A DNA stretch of 46,260 bases from Myxococcales bacterium (GTDB lineage: Bacteria; Myxococcota_A; Polyangia; Fen-1088): NCBI GenBank assembly GCA_003142855.1, contig PLNW01000160.1, positions 1 through 46,260 of the forward strand, in the 5' to 3' direction. Of this stretch, positions 1 to 8,515 are shown one piece after another; position 1 is the first letter of the stretch; each line of letters starts with the position of its first letter. Made by a program: the position numbers and the translations under genes. The notes beneath the pieces are model-generated. The model was not told the origin of the DNA. It searched no databases and saw only the letters and a program-made list of their open reading frames with translations.

Positions 1-51
1 GTCGGCCTCCTGAATGCCATTCAGGCGCTCTCCCAGCTGAGCTACAGCCCC
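1..51 (-). tRNA. tRNA-Ala (anticodon GGC), 3' end cut off by the window edge
   Basis: Read on the minus strand from 51 downward, the sequence starts GGGGCTGTAGCTCAGCTGGG, a standard bacterial alanine tRNA acceptor and D-arm. The anticodon stem is CCTGA/TCAGG around the seven-base loop ATGGCAT, which places GGC at the anticodon and decodes GCC/GCU. The variable loop begins and the sequence leaves the window before the T-arm, so about a third of the gene is missing here. Confidence 0.93.
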
Positions 52-76
52 ATGGCCCCTTGCGGGGCGGTGTAGG

Positions 77-105
77 TAACTACCAGCCGGCGCGGCGTTG
101 GTCAA
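77..105 (-). promoter_or_regulatory. Possible promoter of the tRNA-Ala gene
   Basis: On the minus strand a TTGACC box (105-100) is followed 17 bases later by TAGTTA (82-77), about 25 bases before the tRNA 5' end. The -35 fits sigma-70 well and the -10 only weakly. Position relative to the tRNA is the main support. Confidence 0.35.
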
Positions 106-213
106 CCCTGTCTGCGGCTTGCTTGCTTGACACAGGGGTAGGGGGTGGCAGAGTCTCCCCTCCCCGGGGACGCAATCCCTGAGTTTTCCAAGAGATTTTC
201 TGCAGGAGAAGCC

Positions 214-1314
214 ATGGCAACGATCGATTTCGGTGGAGTCAAAGAAGAAGTCGTCACCCGCGACGAGTTCCCCATGAAGAAGGCGCTCGAGGTCTTGAAG
301 AACGAGACCGTGGCGGTGATCGGCTACGGGGTGCAAGGCCCGGCCCAGTCACTCAACATGCGGGACAACGGCGTCAACGTCATCATCGGCCAGGCATCCA
401 GGTTCAAGCGCGACTGGGACCGCGCCATCAACGACGGCTGGGTGCCGGGCAAGACGCTGTTCGAGATCGAGGAAGCCGCGGAGCGCGGCACCATCATCCA
501 GATGCTGGTCTCGGACGCCGCGCAGAAGGCGATCTGGCCCGAGATCAAGAAGCACCTCAAGAAGGGCGACGCGGTCTACTTCTCGCACGGCTTTTCCATC
601 GTCTACAAGGACCAGACCGGCGTGATTCCGCCCAAGGATGTGGACGTGATCATGGTCGCGCCCAAGGGCTCGGGCCTGAACGTGCGGCGCAATTTCCTCT
701 CGGGCGCGGGCATCAACTCCAGCTTCGCGGTCGAGCAGGACGCCACCGGCCACGCGCGTGATCGCGCCATCGCCATCGGCATCGCGGTGGGTTCGGGCTA
801 CCTGTTCCCCACCACCTTCCAGAAGGAAGTGTACAGCGATCTGACCGGCGAGCGCGGCGTGCTCATGGGCGCGTTGGCCGGCATCATGGACGCGCAGTAC
901 GAGGTGCTGCGCGCCAACGGCCACAGCCCGAGCGAGGCCTTCAACGAGACGGTCGAGGAGCTGACCCAGAGCCTCATCCGCCTGGTCGACGAGAACGGCA
1001 TGGACTGGATGTACTCGAACTGCTCGGCCACCGCGCAGCGGGGCGCGCTCGACTGGCGCCCGCGCTTCAAGTCGGCGGTGCTGCCGGTTTTCCACTGGCT
1101 CTACGACCGCGTGGCCTCGGGTAAGGAAACCGCGCGCGTGCTCGAGTCCACCGGCGGCCCCAACTACCAGGAGCTGCTGGGCAAGGAACTGGCCGAGATG
1201 GGCAGCAGCGAGATGTGGCGCGCCGGCAAGGCCACGCGCGCACTGCGCCCCAAGGAGGCGGCCAAGGCCATCTCGGCTGATACCAAGGGCGTAGGCGGCC
1301 GCAGCGAGAATTAG
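214..1314 (+). CDS. ilvC: Ketol-acid reductoisomerase (NADP-dependent)
   Basis: This is the second enzyme of branched-chain amino acid synthesis. It isomerises and reduces acetolactate or acetohydroxybutyrate with NADPH and Mg2+ in the cytoplasm. The protein is 366 aa. The Rossmann motif GYGVQG lies near residues 37-42, followed by the NMRDNGVNVIIG strand characteristic of the family. The C-terminal knotted domain carries the acidic Mg2+ ligands in SDLTGERGVL and in the following VEEL stretch. An upstream in-frame GTG at 145 is possible, but the ATG at 214 follows GCAGGAGAA (202-210), and the protein begins MATIDFGG as in homologs, so 214 was chosen. It appears monocistronic, without ilvB, ilvN or ilvD beside it. 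It converges on the minus-strand gene ending at 1372, with a hairpin between. Confidence 0.95.
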   Translation: MATIDFGGVKEEVVTRDEFPMKKALEVLKNETVAVIGYGVQGPAQSLNMRDNGVNVIIGQASRFKRDWDRAINDGWVPGKTLFEIEEAAERGTIIQMLVSDAAQKAIWPEIKKHLKKGDAVYFSHGFSIVYKDQTGVIPPKDVDVIMVAPKGSGLNVRRNFLSGAGINSSFAVEQDATGHARDRAIAIGIAVGSGYLFPTTFQKEVYSDLTGERGVLMGALAGIMDAQYEVLRANGHSPSEAFNETVEELTQSLIRLVDENGMDWMYSNCSATAQRGALDWRPRFKSAVLPVFHWLYDRVASGKETARVLESTGGPNYQELLGKELAEMGSSEMWRAGKATRALRPKEAAKAISADTKGVGGRSEN

Positions 1315-1340
1315 CAGCCGCGCGGATTGGGTCCGGGGTA

Positions 1341-1361
1341 GGGGCGACCTGCGGTCGCCCC
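1341..1361. terminator. Perfect 9-bp hairpin between convergent genes
   Basis: GGGGCGACC (1341-1349), a TGC loop and GGTCGCCCC (1353-1361) form a perfect stem between the stop of ilvC and the stop of the zinc-ribbon gene. No T-run follows on either strand. It is probably a bidirectional or Rho-assisted terminator. Confidence 0.55.
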
Positions 1362-1371
1362 AGTCACGCAG

Positions 1372-2073
1372 CTAGATCCGCCGCCTCACCAGCAGCAGTC
1401 CCACTCCTATCACCACGGGCAGGTGCCACCAGCGCGGGCCGTACACGAGCAGGCTGCTGAGAAGAAACAGCGCCAGAGACACGGCTGCAACCACTGGCAG
1501 GTTGCCGCTCGACCGAGGACCCGCGCTCTCTTCATCGAACGGGTTCTGGCCACGGCCCGTCATCGAACGCCACAGGGAGATTTGTTCGCCCGCTCTGCGC
1601 GGACGGCGGCTCATCTCGCGCGCGGCCAGTTCCTCCAAGGCGGCTCGTCTGGCCGCCTCTTGCTGCGGCGAAAGTACTTCCTGCTCCGGGGCGGGAACTC
1701 CAGGTACGGGTGGTGACCACTCGACTTCGGGCAGACCGGCTCGCCACAGCTTTTCGTTGTGGGCGCGCGCAGCCGGCGTGTCGAGCCGCGCCCCGCAGTT
1801 GACACATGTTCGGTCAAAGAGATTGTTGGGCCGTTCACAGTGGGGGCAATCGTTGCGAGGCACGGCCTTGAAACCCTCGGCATCAACGACGATGGCCGCG
1901 TGCTTCTCCGTCGGTGGCCTGAACGCGCTGGAAGGACGACTGGCCGGCGTCTTTTCCCCAGGTGCCAGCACAGCATCAAAGCGGTCGCTGGTGGCCGTGT
2001 GGCCCGGCTCGTCGGGGGCGTCGCTGCGCGGCCCTTCGAGCTGGCGGAAGCGGTCGCGGGTCTCGTCGTCCAT
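1372..2073 (-). CDS. Zinc-ribbon membrane protein of unknown function
   Basis: The protein is 233 aa. After a polar, Pro-rich N-terminus there is a four-cysteine zinc ribbon, CPHC followed by CVNC 15 residues on (about residues 75-96). A charged Ala/Glu/Arg-rich region that may be helical comes next. The C-terminus holds two hydrophobic helices (VVAAVSLALFLLSSLLVYG and VVIGVGLLLV) ending in Arg residues, so the ribbon would face the cytoplasm on a short hairpin anchor. The ATG at 2073 has GGAG upstream; a TTG at 2082 is also open. The gene starts 18 bases after the stop of the AAA-fragment gene, so the two are likely co-transcribed. No family name is recognised. Confidence 0.7.
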   Translation of the reverse strand: MDDETRDRFRQLEGPRSDAPDEPGHTATSDRFDAVLAPGEKTPASRPSSAFRPPTEKHAAIVVDAEGFKAVPRNDCPHCERPNNLFDRTCVNCGARLDTPAARAHNEKLWRAGLPEVEWSPPVPGVPAPEQEVLSPQQEAARRAALEELAAREMSRRPRRAGEQISLWRSMTGRGQNPFDEESAGPRSSGNLPVVAAVSLALFLLSSLLVYGPRWWHLPVVIGVGLLLVRRRI

Positions 2074-2091
2074 GCTTGGCAAGGCTCCGCG

Positions 2092-2373
2092 CTAGACGAT
2101 CCCGATCTTGCCCGGTCGTTCGGGCTCGGGCTTGGAGGCCGGGCGCGTGCGCGTGCGCGCCCATTCGCGCAGGCGCGCGATGTCTTCGCGCATGGTCACG
2201 GCCGACCACGTGTACAGTGCCTTGCCGTGTGATTCGGCCAAGCTGGCCAGGAGCGCGTCAACACGCTGCTCTTCCCAGGTCACCAGGTAGATGAGCGGGT
2301 AGCGCGCGCGGATGAGCACGTCCAGCTCGTCGACGAAAGCGGACAGGGTGGGGCTGATGGGGGAGGCAGGCAC
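2092..2373 (-). CDS. Short protein matching the N-terminus of Ycf46-like AAA ATPases
   Basis: The 93-aa product contains LDVLIRARYPLIYLVTWEEQ and a following ALYTWSAVT stretch. From memory this resembles the first 80 or so residues of Ycf46-type AAA ATPases, which are normally about 500 aa. Here the reading frame ends soon after that stretch, with no Walker A or B motif, in a basic tail (REWARTRTRPASKPEPERP). It starts at a GTG preceded by AGGAC and runs into the zinc-ribbon gene. It may be a stand-alone accessory domain or a remnant whose ATPase part was deleted. The family assignment is tentative. Confidence 0.5.
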   Translation of the reverse strand: MPASPISPTLSAFVDELDVLIRARYPLIYLVTWEEQRVDALLASLAESHGKALYTWSAVTMREDIARLREWARTRTRPASKPEPERPGKIGIV

Positions 2374-2704
2374 GTCCTGCCATTATGCTCCGGTCTTGCG
2401 ATGGGTAGAAGTAACCCCTGCGCCAGCACCGCTTGACCCGCCTTAGGCGCGGGGACGCGCGCTCAAGCTGGGCGACAGAACAGACGAAATTCTCCTTTGT
2501 AAGCCGAGGTCTGCGGGCTCGCACGCCGAGCCGGCAGAGCGTCTCCATGGCACGCCAAGAACGCCACAACGCAAAAGGAGAGCCGAGCTCCAGGGGGAGG
2601 AACGCGTGAACGCGGTCAAGAAAGTTCTCATCGAGAGCCTGATCCGTTTGGTCAACAAGGGATGACGTGCTCGGAACCATCAATCATAGCCGGCGGTCCC
2701 GCCC
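2374..2704. other. Intergenic stretch with one unproven micro-ORF
   Basis: This 331-base gap separates divergent genes and has no recognisable protein gene. On the plus strand AGGGGGAGGAAC precedes a GTG at 2606 that opens a 19-codon frame to TGA at 2663-2665. The peptide would be amphipathic (MNAVKKVLIESLIRLVNKG). A 20-codon ATG frame (2547-2609) overlaps its start by GTGA. A 141-aa minus-strand frame here has no recognisable features. The promoter of the DUF4388 gene presumably lies in this gap but no clear boxes were found. Confidence 0.4.
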
Positions 2705-4329
2705 ATGAGCTTCCAGGGGGGAATTGAGGACGTTGCCGTCATCGATGTGATGCAGCTCATTCGGTTGGGCGGGCATTCAGGTACCTTGTCGATTCACGCC
2801 GGCGAAGAGGAGGCGCTCATCGGGTTCGAACGCGGTCGCCTGGTCAGCGCGTGGAGTTCACGCTCGCTGCGGCTGGGCGAGATGCTGCTGGCGGCGGGCG
2901 TTCTCGACGACCCCGCCTTGCAGCGAGCGCTGGAGGCGCAAGAGAGCGAGCGGCCTCGGCGCACCATCGGGCAGGTTCTGGTCCGGCAAGGCGCCACCAC
3001 GCCGGATGTGATCCGACAGGTGGTGGGGCAAGAGATCGAACGTGTGGTCAAGGAGGTGCTGGCCTGGCCGGCAGGCACCTTCGATTTTGCGCTCGACGAC
3101 CTCACACCGCTGGTCGAGGTGTCGCGCTTCTCCGGCGCACCCAGGGTCGACATGGACACGCAGCAGGTCATCTTGGAGGTGTTGCAGGCCATGGAGGAGG
3201 ATTCCAACGCGCCGCCTGCCATCCGCCGACTCCGATTGAAGTGGCGCCGGAAGGGTCGGAGCCGGTTCAGGAATTCGTGCAGGTGCTGACCAAGGGCGGC
3301 CGCAAGCAGCCCGAGGCCCAAGGCACTGCAGGCACCGCAGTGCCCGAGCCCACGGACACCGATACCGCGATTACCACCAAGAACGAAGTGCCCGAGCGCC
3401 CGCGCTTCCAGATTGTGTCTCCCGACGCAGAGCTACTGGCGCAGATCAATCACCTGCTGGCCGAAACCGGCGACCGGATGTCGGCGGTGGGATTGCGCGA
3501 CGCCGGGGCCTCGCTGCTGGGCGAGCCGCCACCCATCGTGGTGGTGGCCCTGCGCTACCAGACCCACGCGGTGGACACGCTCACCGCGCTCTGCCGGGCG
3601 CGACCGCGGGCCTCGGTCATCGCGCTCTTCGTGGGGCGGGCCCCTTTGCGCGACCTGTACCAGGCGGGCGTGCTGTCCATCACCTCGGCGGCGCCCGAGA
3701 CGGTGGTCGCCTGTTTGGGGAGCGTGGCGCGGCAGCGCAGGTACCTTTCCAATGAAGACGCCATTGCCGAAGGTGTGCGCGCCAGCTTCGCGCGTTTGCG
3801 ACGGATCATCGCCGATCTGCGCTCGGGGCTGCTGGCCACCTCGGTCTCGCTCAATTTGCTCAACGTGGTGGCCGAGTCGCTCGATCGCGGCGTCTTGCTG
3901 GTGCCCGACCGCGACCAGTTGGTGGCCCTGGGTGCGTTTGGCCAAACCGCGCTGGGTGAGGAATTGCTGATAGCCACACAGACGCTCGCCTTCCCAGTGG
4001 GCGCCAGCGGTGTCTTGTTCGAGTGTTTGCGCGACAGTCACACCCGCCGCGTGAGCTACGACGACGCTGGATTGCCACAGGCTTTTCGCGAGGCGGTCGA
4101 CCGTCCGGTGTCGGGAGAGATTGTCGTGCTGCCGGTGCCCGGCAGCGAGCGTGTGATCGCCGTCATCTATCTCGACAACGGCGTGCGTGACCGGCCGGTG
4201 GGCGATCTCGAGATCTTCGAGCTGGCCGCTTTCCAGCTCGGGCTGGCCCTGGAAAACGAATTCCTACGGCGATCGAGTCCCGAGCGAGAAACCGGCGGAC
4301 CCGTCATCAAGATGCGCAACACGGGATAG
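2705..4329 (+). pseudogene. DUF4388 - degenerate receiver - GAF protein, interrupted by an apparent one-base deletion
   Basis: The first frame (2705 to about 3225) encodes a DUF4388 (PATAN-like) domain starting MSFQGGIEDVAVIDVMQLIR, typical of deltaproteobacterial regulatory proteins. Around 3221-3227 the coding signal jumps by -1. The frame ending at 4329 then continues with PTPIEVAPEGSEPVQEF, a receiver-like segment (FQIVSPDAELLAQI) lacking an obvious acceptor Asp, and a GAF-like C-terminus (LLNVVAESLDRGVLLV to IVVLPVPGSERVIAVIYLDN). Restoring one C in the ATCCGCC tract gives a single protein of about 540 aa. No good start with a ribosome site exists for the second frame alone. It could be a sequencing or assembly error, a real mutation, or programmed shifting. 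The role would be cytoplasmic signalling, possibly in motility or development; that is inference. Confidence 0.7.
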
Positions 4330-4524
4330 CGCCGTGCAGGAGCTATTCGCATCCCTCTTCAAGGATTTCGTCGAGGAGACGGAGCCGCTGGCACGCCAGG
4401 TTTTGAAGGTTTTTTGCCAAACAATTTCGCCGGGTTGCGCCCGGTGCGCCCGCACTTTCATGACGCCGTCGCGGTCCTGGTGCACAATCGACGTCCGGGA
4501 TAGCGAGATTCGGGGGTCAAGCTC

Positions 4525-5604
4525 GTGCAGCAAGCGCTTTCACTTTCAGGTCAGTCCGTGCAGAGGTCGAACTACCAGCGGGTCAAGCCAGAGGAGTTGA
4601 GCTGTCTGGCGGGCCTTCTCGCGGCCAAGCTGAAGGCGGGCTTGTCGGTGGGACAGGCGCTCTATGCCCTGTCGGTCGAGTTCAAGCATCCGCGTGTGGC
4701 GGCAGCGTGCAAGGGTATGAAGGCCAGCGTGGACAAGGGGCGCTCTTTGGGCGAAGCCCTGCGCGACTACCCGGATGTGTTTGACGAAATCAGCGTGGCC
4801 ATGCTGGCCGCGGGCGCGAAGAGCAATCGCTTGCCCGTCGAGCTGCAGCGGCTGTCAGTGTACCTCAGCACCACGGCGAAGATCGCGCGCGAGCTGGGCA
4901 GCGCGACCGCGCGCCCGGTGGTCATCCTGGGGATCGGCTTGCTCGTGGTCCTTGTCGGCCTGGCGGTCGCGGCTTCTGCTGTCGAACCATTTCTGCGCGG
5001 CCTGCCCGAGCAAGAATGGCCGGTGGCTACGCATTGGGCGATTCACGTCTCGAATGGCGCGCGATCGATCTTGCCGGTCGTGCTGGTTGCGGCGGCTCTC
5101 GCCTATGCGGGCCTTCGCATTCTTCTGCGCGGAGAAAAGGGTCAGCTTCTGCGGGATGGGATGCTTCTGCAGGCACCCATTATTGGTTCACTGTGGCGGG
5201 CCAAGGCTCTGGCTCACTTCACCCGCACCACTGGGGTGCTGGTGGCAGCCGGAATCCCGCTGTTGAACGCGATGGAAAGCGCGGCGATGACCGCGGGCAA
5301 CGTGGCCGTGCGCGGGGCTGTATTGCTGGCCATGGACAAGCTGAGCAAGGGTCGCGATTTGTCCACGGCGCTCGCCGAAGTGGGACTGGTTTCGCGAGCC
5401 GAGATCAACGCCATGCAAGCGGCCGAGCGGCGCGGAACCCTGGGCGAGGTGCTGCTGAAGCACGCCGAGGTGGGCGACGCGGATCTATTGAAGCACATCA
5501 GTCGGGTCAAGACCGTGGCCCAGTCCGCGACTGTCTTGCTGTTCGGTGTGGTGATCGCGGGTGCGCTGATGGGCTTTGTCGGGCCCGTGCTGGGACTGCA
5601 CTAA
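4525..5604 (+). CDS. GspF/PilC-family (T2SF) inner-membrane protein
   Basis: The protein is 359 aa with two T2SF repeats (about residues 25-150 and 228-350). Hydrophobic helices lie near 131-152, 181-201 and 333-355, the normal topology of the platform protein of type II secretion or type IV pilus machines. Family hallmarks are LLAAKLKAGLSVGQAL in the first repeat and HFTRTTGVLVAAGIPLLNAM in the second. The start is a GTG after GGGGGTC, a weak ribosome site. No GspE-like ATPase, pseudopilin or secretin lies nearby, so the partners must be elsewhere. The 195 bases upstream (4330-4524) hold only a weak GTG frame starting VQELFASLFKDFVEE. The gene converges on the minus-strand barrel gene two bases away. 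Confidence 0.85.
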   Translation: MQQALSLSGQSVQRSNYQRVKPEELSCLAGLLAAKLKAGLSVGQALYALSVEFKHPRVAAACKGMKASVDKGRSLGEALRDYPDVFDEISVAMLAAGAKSNRLPVELQRLSVYLSTTAKIARELGSATARPVVILGIGLLVVLVGLAVAASAVEPFLRGLPEQEWPVATHWAIHVSNGARSILPVVLVAAALAYAGLRILLRGEKGQLLRDGMLLQAPIIGSLWRAKALAHFTRTTGVLVAAGIPLLNAMESAAMTAGNVAVRGAVLLAMDKLSKGRDLSTALAEVGLVSRAEINAMQAAERRGTLGEVLLKHAEVGDADLLKHISRVKTVAQSATVLLFGVVIAGALMGFVGPVLGLH

Positions 5605-5606
5605 CC

Positions 5607-7577
5607 CTATCTCCACCCAATCCGGTACCCGGCATCGACAATGAAGCCGCCGGTGTTGCCCACAATCACGTCACCACTCGACAGCTTGCCCAAAGACATG
5701 GCCAGGTAGCGCAGGCCGAGGACCACCTGCGACCGGTGCAAGAGCAAGGCGGCTTCAGTCGAGCCTTCGACGGCAAAGGCCACGCTGTACCCCGCAATGT
5801 CGCGATCGAAAGCGTGAAGGCTAGCCCGCCCCAGTGCCATTCCGGCGCCCGCACCAACCGACAAGCCGAGTCGATTGAAGCGGCGGCGATAGCGGGCTTG
5901 GGCCAGCAAGGGAAGCTGGTCAAGCACGACGTCACCCGCGCCGGCGTTGTTCGAGGAGAAAATGTTGCTGTGCAGGTAACCGAGAGTCGCGCCGAATGCG
6001 AAACCAGTCAGGCTGGGATGGCGTGACGCCATCGCCTCGACAAAGAGAGCGAGTCCCGGTGTTTGCTGAAAATTCCACAAGAAGCCCAGGCGCGGCGTGA
6101 GCGTGTAGCGCGGAGCCTGCACCGGATCAGGCGGCAACCGGCGCTTGAAGAGATCGAGTGGGATGCGCTCGGTGGCGTGCCCATTGTCCAGCACGGCCTC
6201 CACGTCCATGGATTCGCGAACCGCCAGCAGCGCGGGCGGCCGAAGCGTGAGCATCACGCGGCCATCCTCGGTGGCCTCGGGGGAAGCCGGCTGGCCGTCG
6301 ACCAGCACCGCCGCTTCGCCCACGTCGGTGGGATTGCCAAAGGCATCTTGTGAACTGAGGAACACGCGCAGGCTGCGCAGAGGAACGCCGTCGGGACGGG
6401 TTGCCTCCGGCTGCAGCAGGACCTGGGCCGTCGCGGCGGAACCCAGAACCACGTCCGCTTCTGCGCTCACCTCGGGCTGTCCGCGCAGCGACGCCATGAG
6501 GTGAAGGGTCGGGTCTTGCAGGGAGGCTGGTGCGCGCACCAGGAATCTGGCCTCTCCTTGGGCGAGGCTGCCCAGCGGCTGGGGCCGCGGCCCGGTGGAC
6601 GCCAGGGTGATGGTGGAGGCATCGACCAGTCGCCCCGATGGTTCCACCGCCAGCACCGCGATCTCGCCGGCGCTACCGGCGGGCAGCTTCTCGGGGGCCA
6701 CTATCAACGCACGCTGTGCGGGCGGAATCTTGAGATCCAGAATCTGCTGGTTGGCCTTGCCGGCGCGGTTGACTGAGCGGGCAATTGCGAAATTGATGCC
6801 AGGAGGAACCACCACCGGCACGTGGATATTGCCGTCCGCGGGCGCGACCAGGGGTCCGAACTCTTTGTCCCCGACTTTCACCGTGACCTTGGCGCCCGGG
6901 GCGGTGTGAAAGGCCGGACTGGCAGCGGCACGCAGCCGCACCGCCAGGGCCCCGCGCAGAATCAGTGAATCGTGCGAGAAATCGGCGACCACAATGGCTG
7001 GCTGGGGGAAGCGGCCCGCGGGCAGGAGAAAGCGGGCCGAGAAGCTGGTCGGTCCCTCGCGCACCATGTCCTCGACCCGGCCTGCGCTGCACAGGATGCG
7101 CGGAAAACGCAAGGGTGATGCGAAAGCACCCGTGACCACGATGCGAAGCTCGGTTTCGTCTTCGATGCCAAGCACCGGCGACGGTGTCGCCAGTGAGAGG
7201 GACACCCGTGCTGCCGACGGGAGCGGCTCGGCGCGCGTCGCGGGCGTAGCCGGCTTTGCCGGCGGGATCACTGGGACCGCTGCCGGACCCTGGGCCGGGC
7301 CAGCCGGGGCTGGACTCTGCGAGATCTTCGCCTCGTTGGCACCGGCGTCTGTGGTTATCGCGGGCGTGACTTTCTCAGGCAATACCCCTGCACCGTCTGT
7401 CGCCCCAGCATCGGCGGCAGCGGCTCGATGCCCATCGGCGGCGCGCGCGGCATCAGGCGGCGTGGCGGCGTCCGGGGAACTCTCGCCCGCCTCGACTTGC
7501 GCACCCAAGAGTAGAATCAAGGCCAGCCCGGCTGCCACCTGGGTCCGACAATCGCGCGCAAGCGACGAGGCCGTCAT
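5607..7577 (-). CDS. Secreted protein with Ig-like region and C-terminal outer-membrane beta-barrel
   Basis: From the ATG at 7577 the protein is 656 aa; a GTG at 7586 is also open. The N-terminus is a signal peptide (TQVAAGLALILLLGAQVEAG), followed by an Ala/Pro-rich linker to about residue 125. Several beta-rich segments follow, including a PDGVPLRSLRVFLSSQDAFGN stretch typical of invasin-like Ig folds. The last 170 residues alternate polar and hydrophobic residues and end in an aromatic/basic strand (VDAGYRIGWR), as in outer-membrane barrels. The ATG overlaps the stop of the FecR gene as ATGA. It is the last gene of a four-gene operon. It could display or export a surface structure, but no specific family is recognised. 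Confidence 0.7.
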   Translation of the reverse strand: MTASSLARDCRTQVAAGLALILLLGAQVEAGESSPDAATPPDAARAADGHRAAAADAGATDGAGVLPEKVTPAITTDAGANEAKISQSPAPAGPAQGPAAVPVIPPAKPATPATRAEPLPSAARVSLSLATPSPVLGIEDETELRIVVTGAFASPLRFPRILCSAGRVEDMVREGPTSFSARFLLPAGRFPQPAIVVADFSHDSLILRGALAVRLRAAASPAFHTAPGAKVTVKVGDKEFGPLVAPADGNIHVPVVVPPGINFAIARSVNRAGKANQQILDLKIPPAQRALIVAPEKLPAGSAGEIAVLAVEPSGRLVDASTITLASTGPRPQPLGSLAQGEARFLVRAPASLQDPTLHLMASLRGQPEVSAEADVVLGSAATAQVLLQPEATRPDGVPLRSLRVFLSSQDAFGNPTDVGEAAVLVDGQPASPEATEDGRVMLTLRPPALLAVRESMDVEAVLDNGHATERIPLDLFKRRLPPDPVQAPRYTLTPRLGFLWNFQQTPGLALFVEAMASRHPSLTGFAFGATLGYLHSNIFSSNNAGAGDVVLDQLPLLAQARYRRRFNRLGLSVGAGAGMALGRASLHAFDRDIAGYSVAFAVEGSTEAALLLHRSQVVLGLRYLAMSLGKLSSGDVIVGNTGGFIVDAGYRIGWR

Positions 7578-8515
7578 TCCTTCCACAGCTCGTCACCCGA
7601 GGTTTGCAGCGAGGGCGCGCGCGGAGCCGGGCGCAGGATCTTGTCCACAGTCTTCTGTCGCCCGGTGACATCCTCGGCTTCCACATGGACGCGGGTCTTG
7701 GGCTCGGTGACCTGCACGCGCGCCAGAAAAGTCCCGTCAGGCGCCACCGGCGTCTCCGCGCCGTTCACGCGCACCCGCGACGAGGGGCTGGCGCGACCGC
7801 GGATCTTGGAGACGGCTTCGGCCTTGTCGTCCTCGGGCCAAATCACCGAGAGCAAGAGCTGCTCGGGGATGGGCTCGGGATCACTGGGGGCCGCCCCAGG
7901 GAAGGCCGTGCTCTCGTTTCCCTTGCGGACCACAACGCGCTTGCCATGGGCTTCGAAGCGGGCTGCGCCCTCGGCGGCCGTCACACTGACTTTTCCGCTG
8001 GGCGCCACCGACACGGCGAAGCGCGCGGCGCCCACGTTGGTGGTGCGGGTGTCAAGGGCCTCAATTTCCAGTTTCTCGTCGTCCCTGCCCACGTTGGCGG
8101 AAACTCGCCCTTCGCGCAGCAGGCCCAGTTTGGCGGTGCTCTTTTCCAGTTTGTCGAGGCGCAGGTCCATGTTGTCGCGCACGTCGATCTCGACGCTGCC
8201 CCGCCGCAGAAGCGCGCGGGAGCCGCCATGGGTGCGTATGACATCTTTGGACGAGAGCAGGTGGCCGGCGCGCGCCACGTACCACTGGCCGTTCTGAAAT
8301 GCCTCGACCGTGCCCGCCAGAGCGCTGACCCGAAACTGGGCGGGCTCGGCCAGCGGCTGGCGGGGCGCCGGCGACGGCAAGCCGGCCGGCATTTCGGTCC
8401 GCCGCCGCTCGAAGAAGAAGCGCGACAGCAGCGTGGCCCCCACCAGGATGACCACCACCAGAGCGATGACCGCGATCTGGAAGGGAGACGTGGGCCGCCG
8501 GCCTCGGAGATTCAT
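7574..8515 (-). CDS. FecR-domain envelope protein
   Basis: The protein is 313 aa with one N-terminal membrane helix (FQIAVIALVVVILVGATLL, about residues 12-30) and a large periplasmic part. Residues 60-205 form a FecR domain: SALAGTVEAFQNGQW, then GHLLSSKDVIRTHGGSRALL and a beta-rich continuation. The C-terminal 90 residues look Ig-like (KIRGRASPSSRVRVNGAETPVAPDGTF). FecR domains often act in envelope signalling or bind surface polymers. It overlaps the kinase gene upstream by ATGA (stop 8512, start 8515) and the barrel gene downstream in the same way. No ECF sigma gene is adjacent, so classical FecI/FecR regulation is not indicated here. Confidence 0.8.
   Translation of the reverse strand: MNLRGRRPTSPFQIAVIALVVVILVGATLLSRFFFERRRTEMPAGLPSPAPRQPLAEPAQFRVSALAGTVEAFQNGQWYVARAGHLLSSKDVIRTHGGSRALLRRGSVEIDVRDNMDLRLDKLEKSTAKLGLLREGRVSANVGRDDEKLEIEALDTRTTNVGAARFAVSVAPSGKVSVTAAEGAARFEAHGKRVVVRKGNESTAFPGAAPSDPEPIPEQLLLSVIWPEDDKAEAVSKIRGRASPSSRVRVNGAETPVAPDGTFLARVQVTEPKTRVHVEAEDVTGRQKTVDKILRPAPRAPSLQTSGDELWKE

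Noticed and set aside
145..213. GTG start for a longer ketol-acid reductoisomerase
   Set aside because: The extra 23 residues are not family-like, and the ATG at 214 has a clear ribosome site.
2258..2683. Minus-strand frame of 141 codons upstream of the AAA fragment
   Set aside because: No motifs, no good ribosome site and an Arg/Leu-rich composition; it overlaps the better-supported gene ending at 2092.
4334..4600. GTG-initiated frame (VQELFASLFKDF) before the GspF-like gene
   Set aside because: Only the first 25 residues look protein-like, and the rest becomes Cys/Ser/Arg-rich and overlaps the GspF-like gene. Evidence is insufficient for a gene call.
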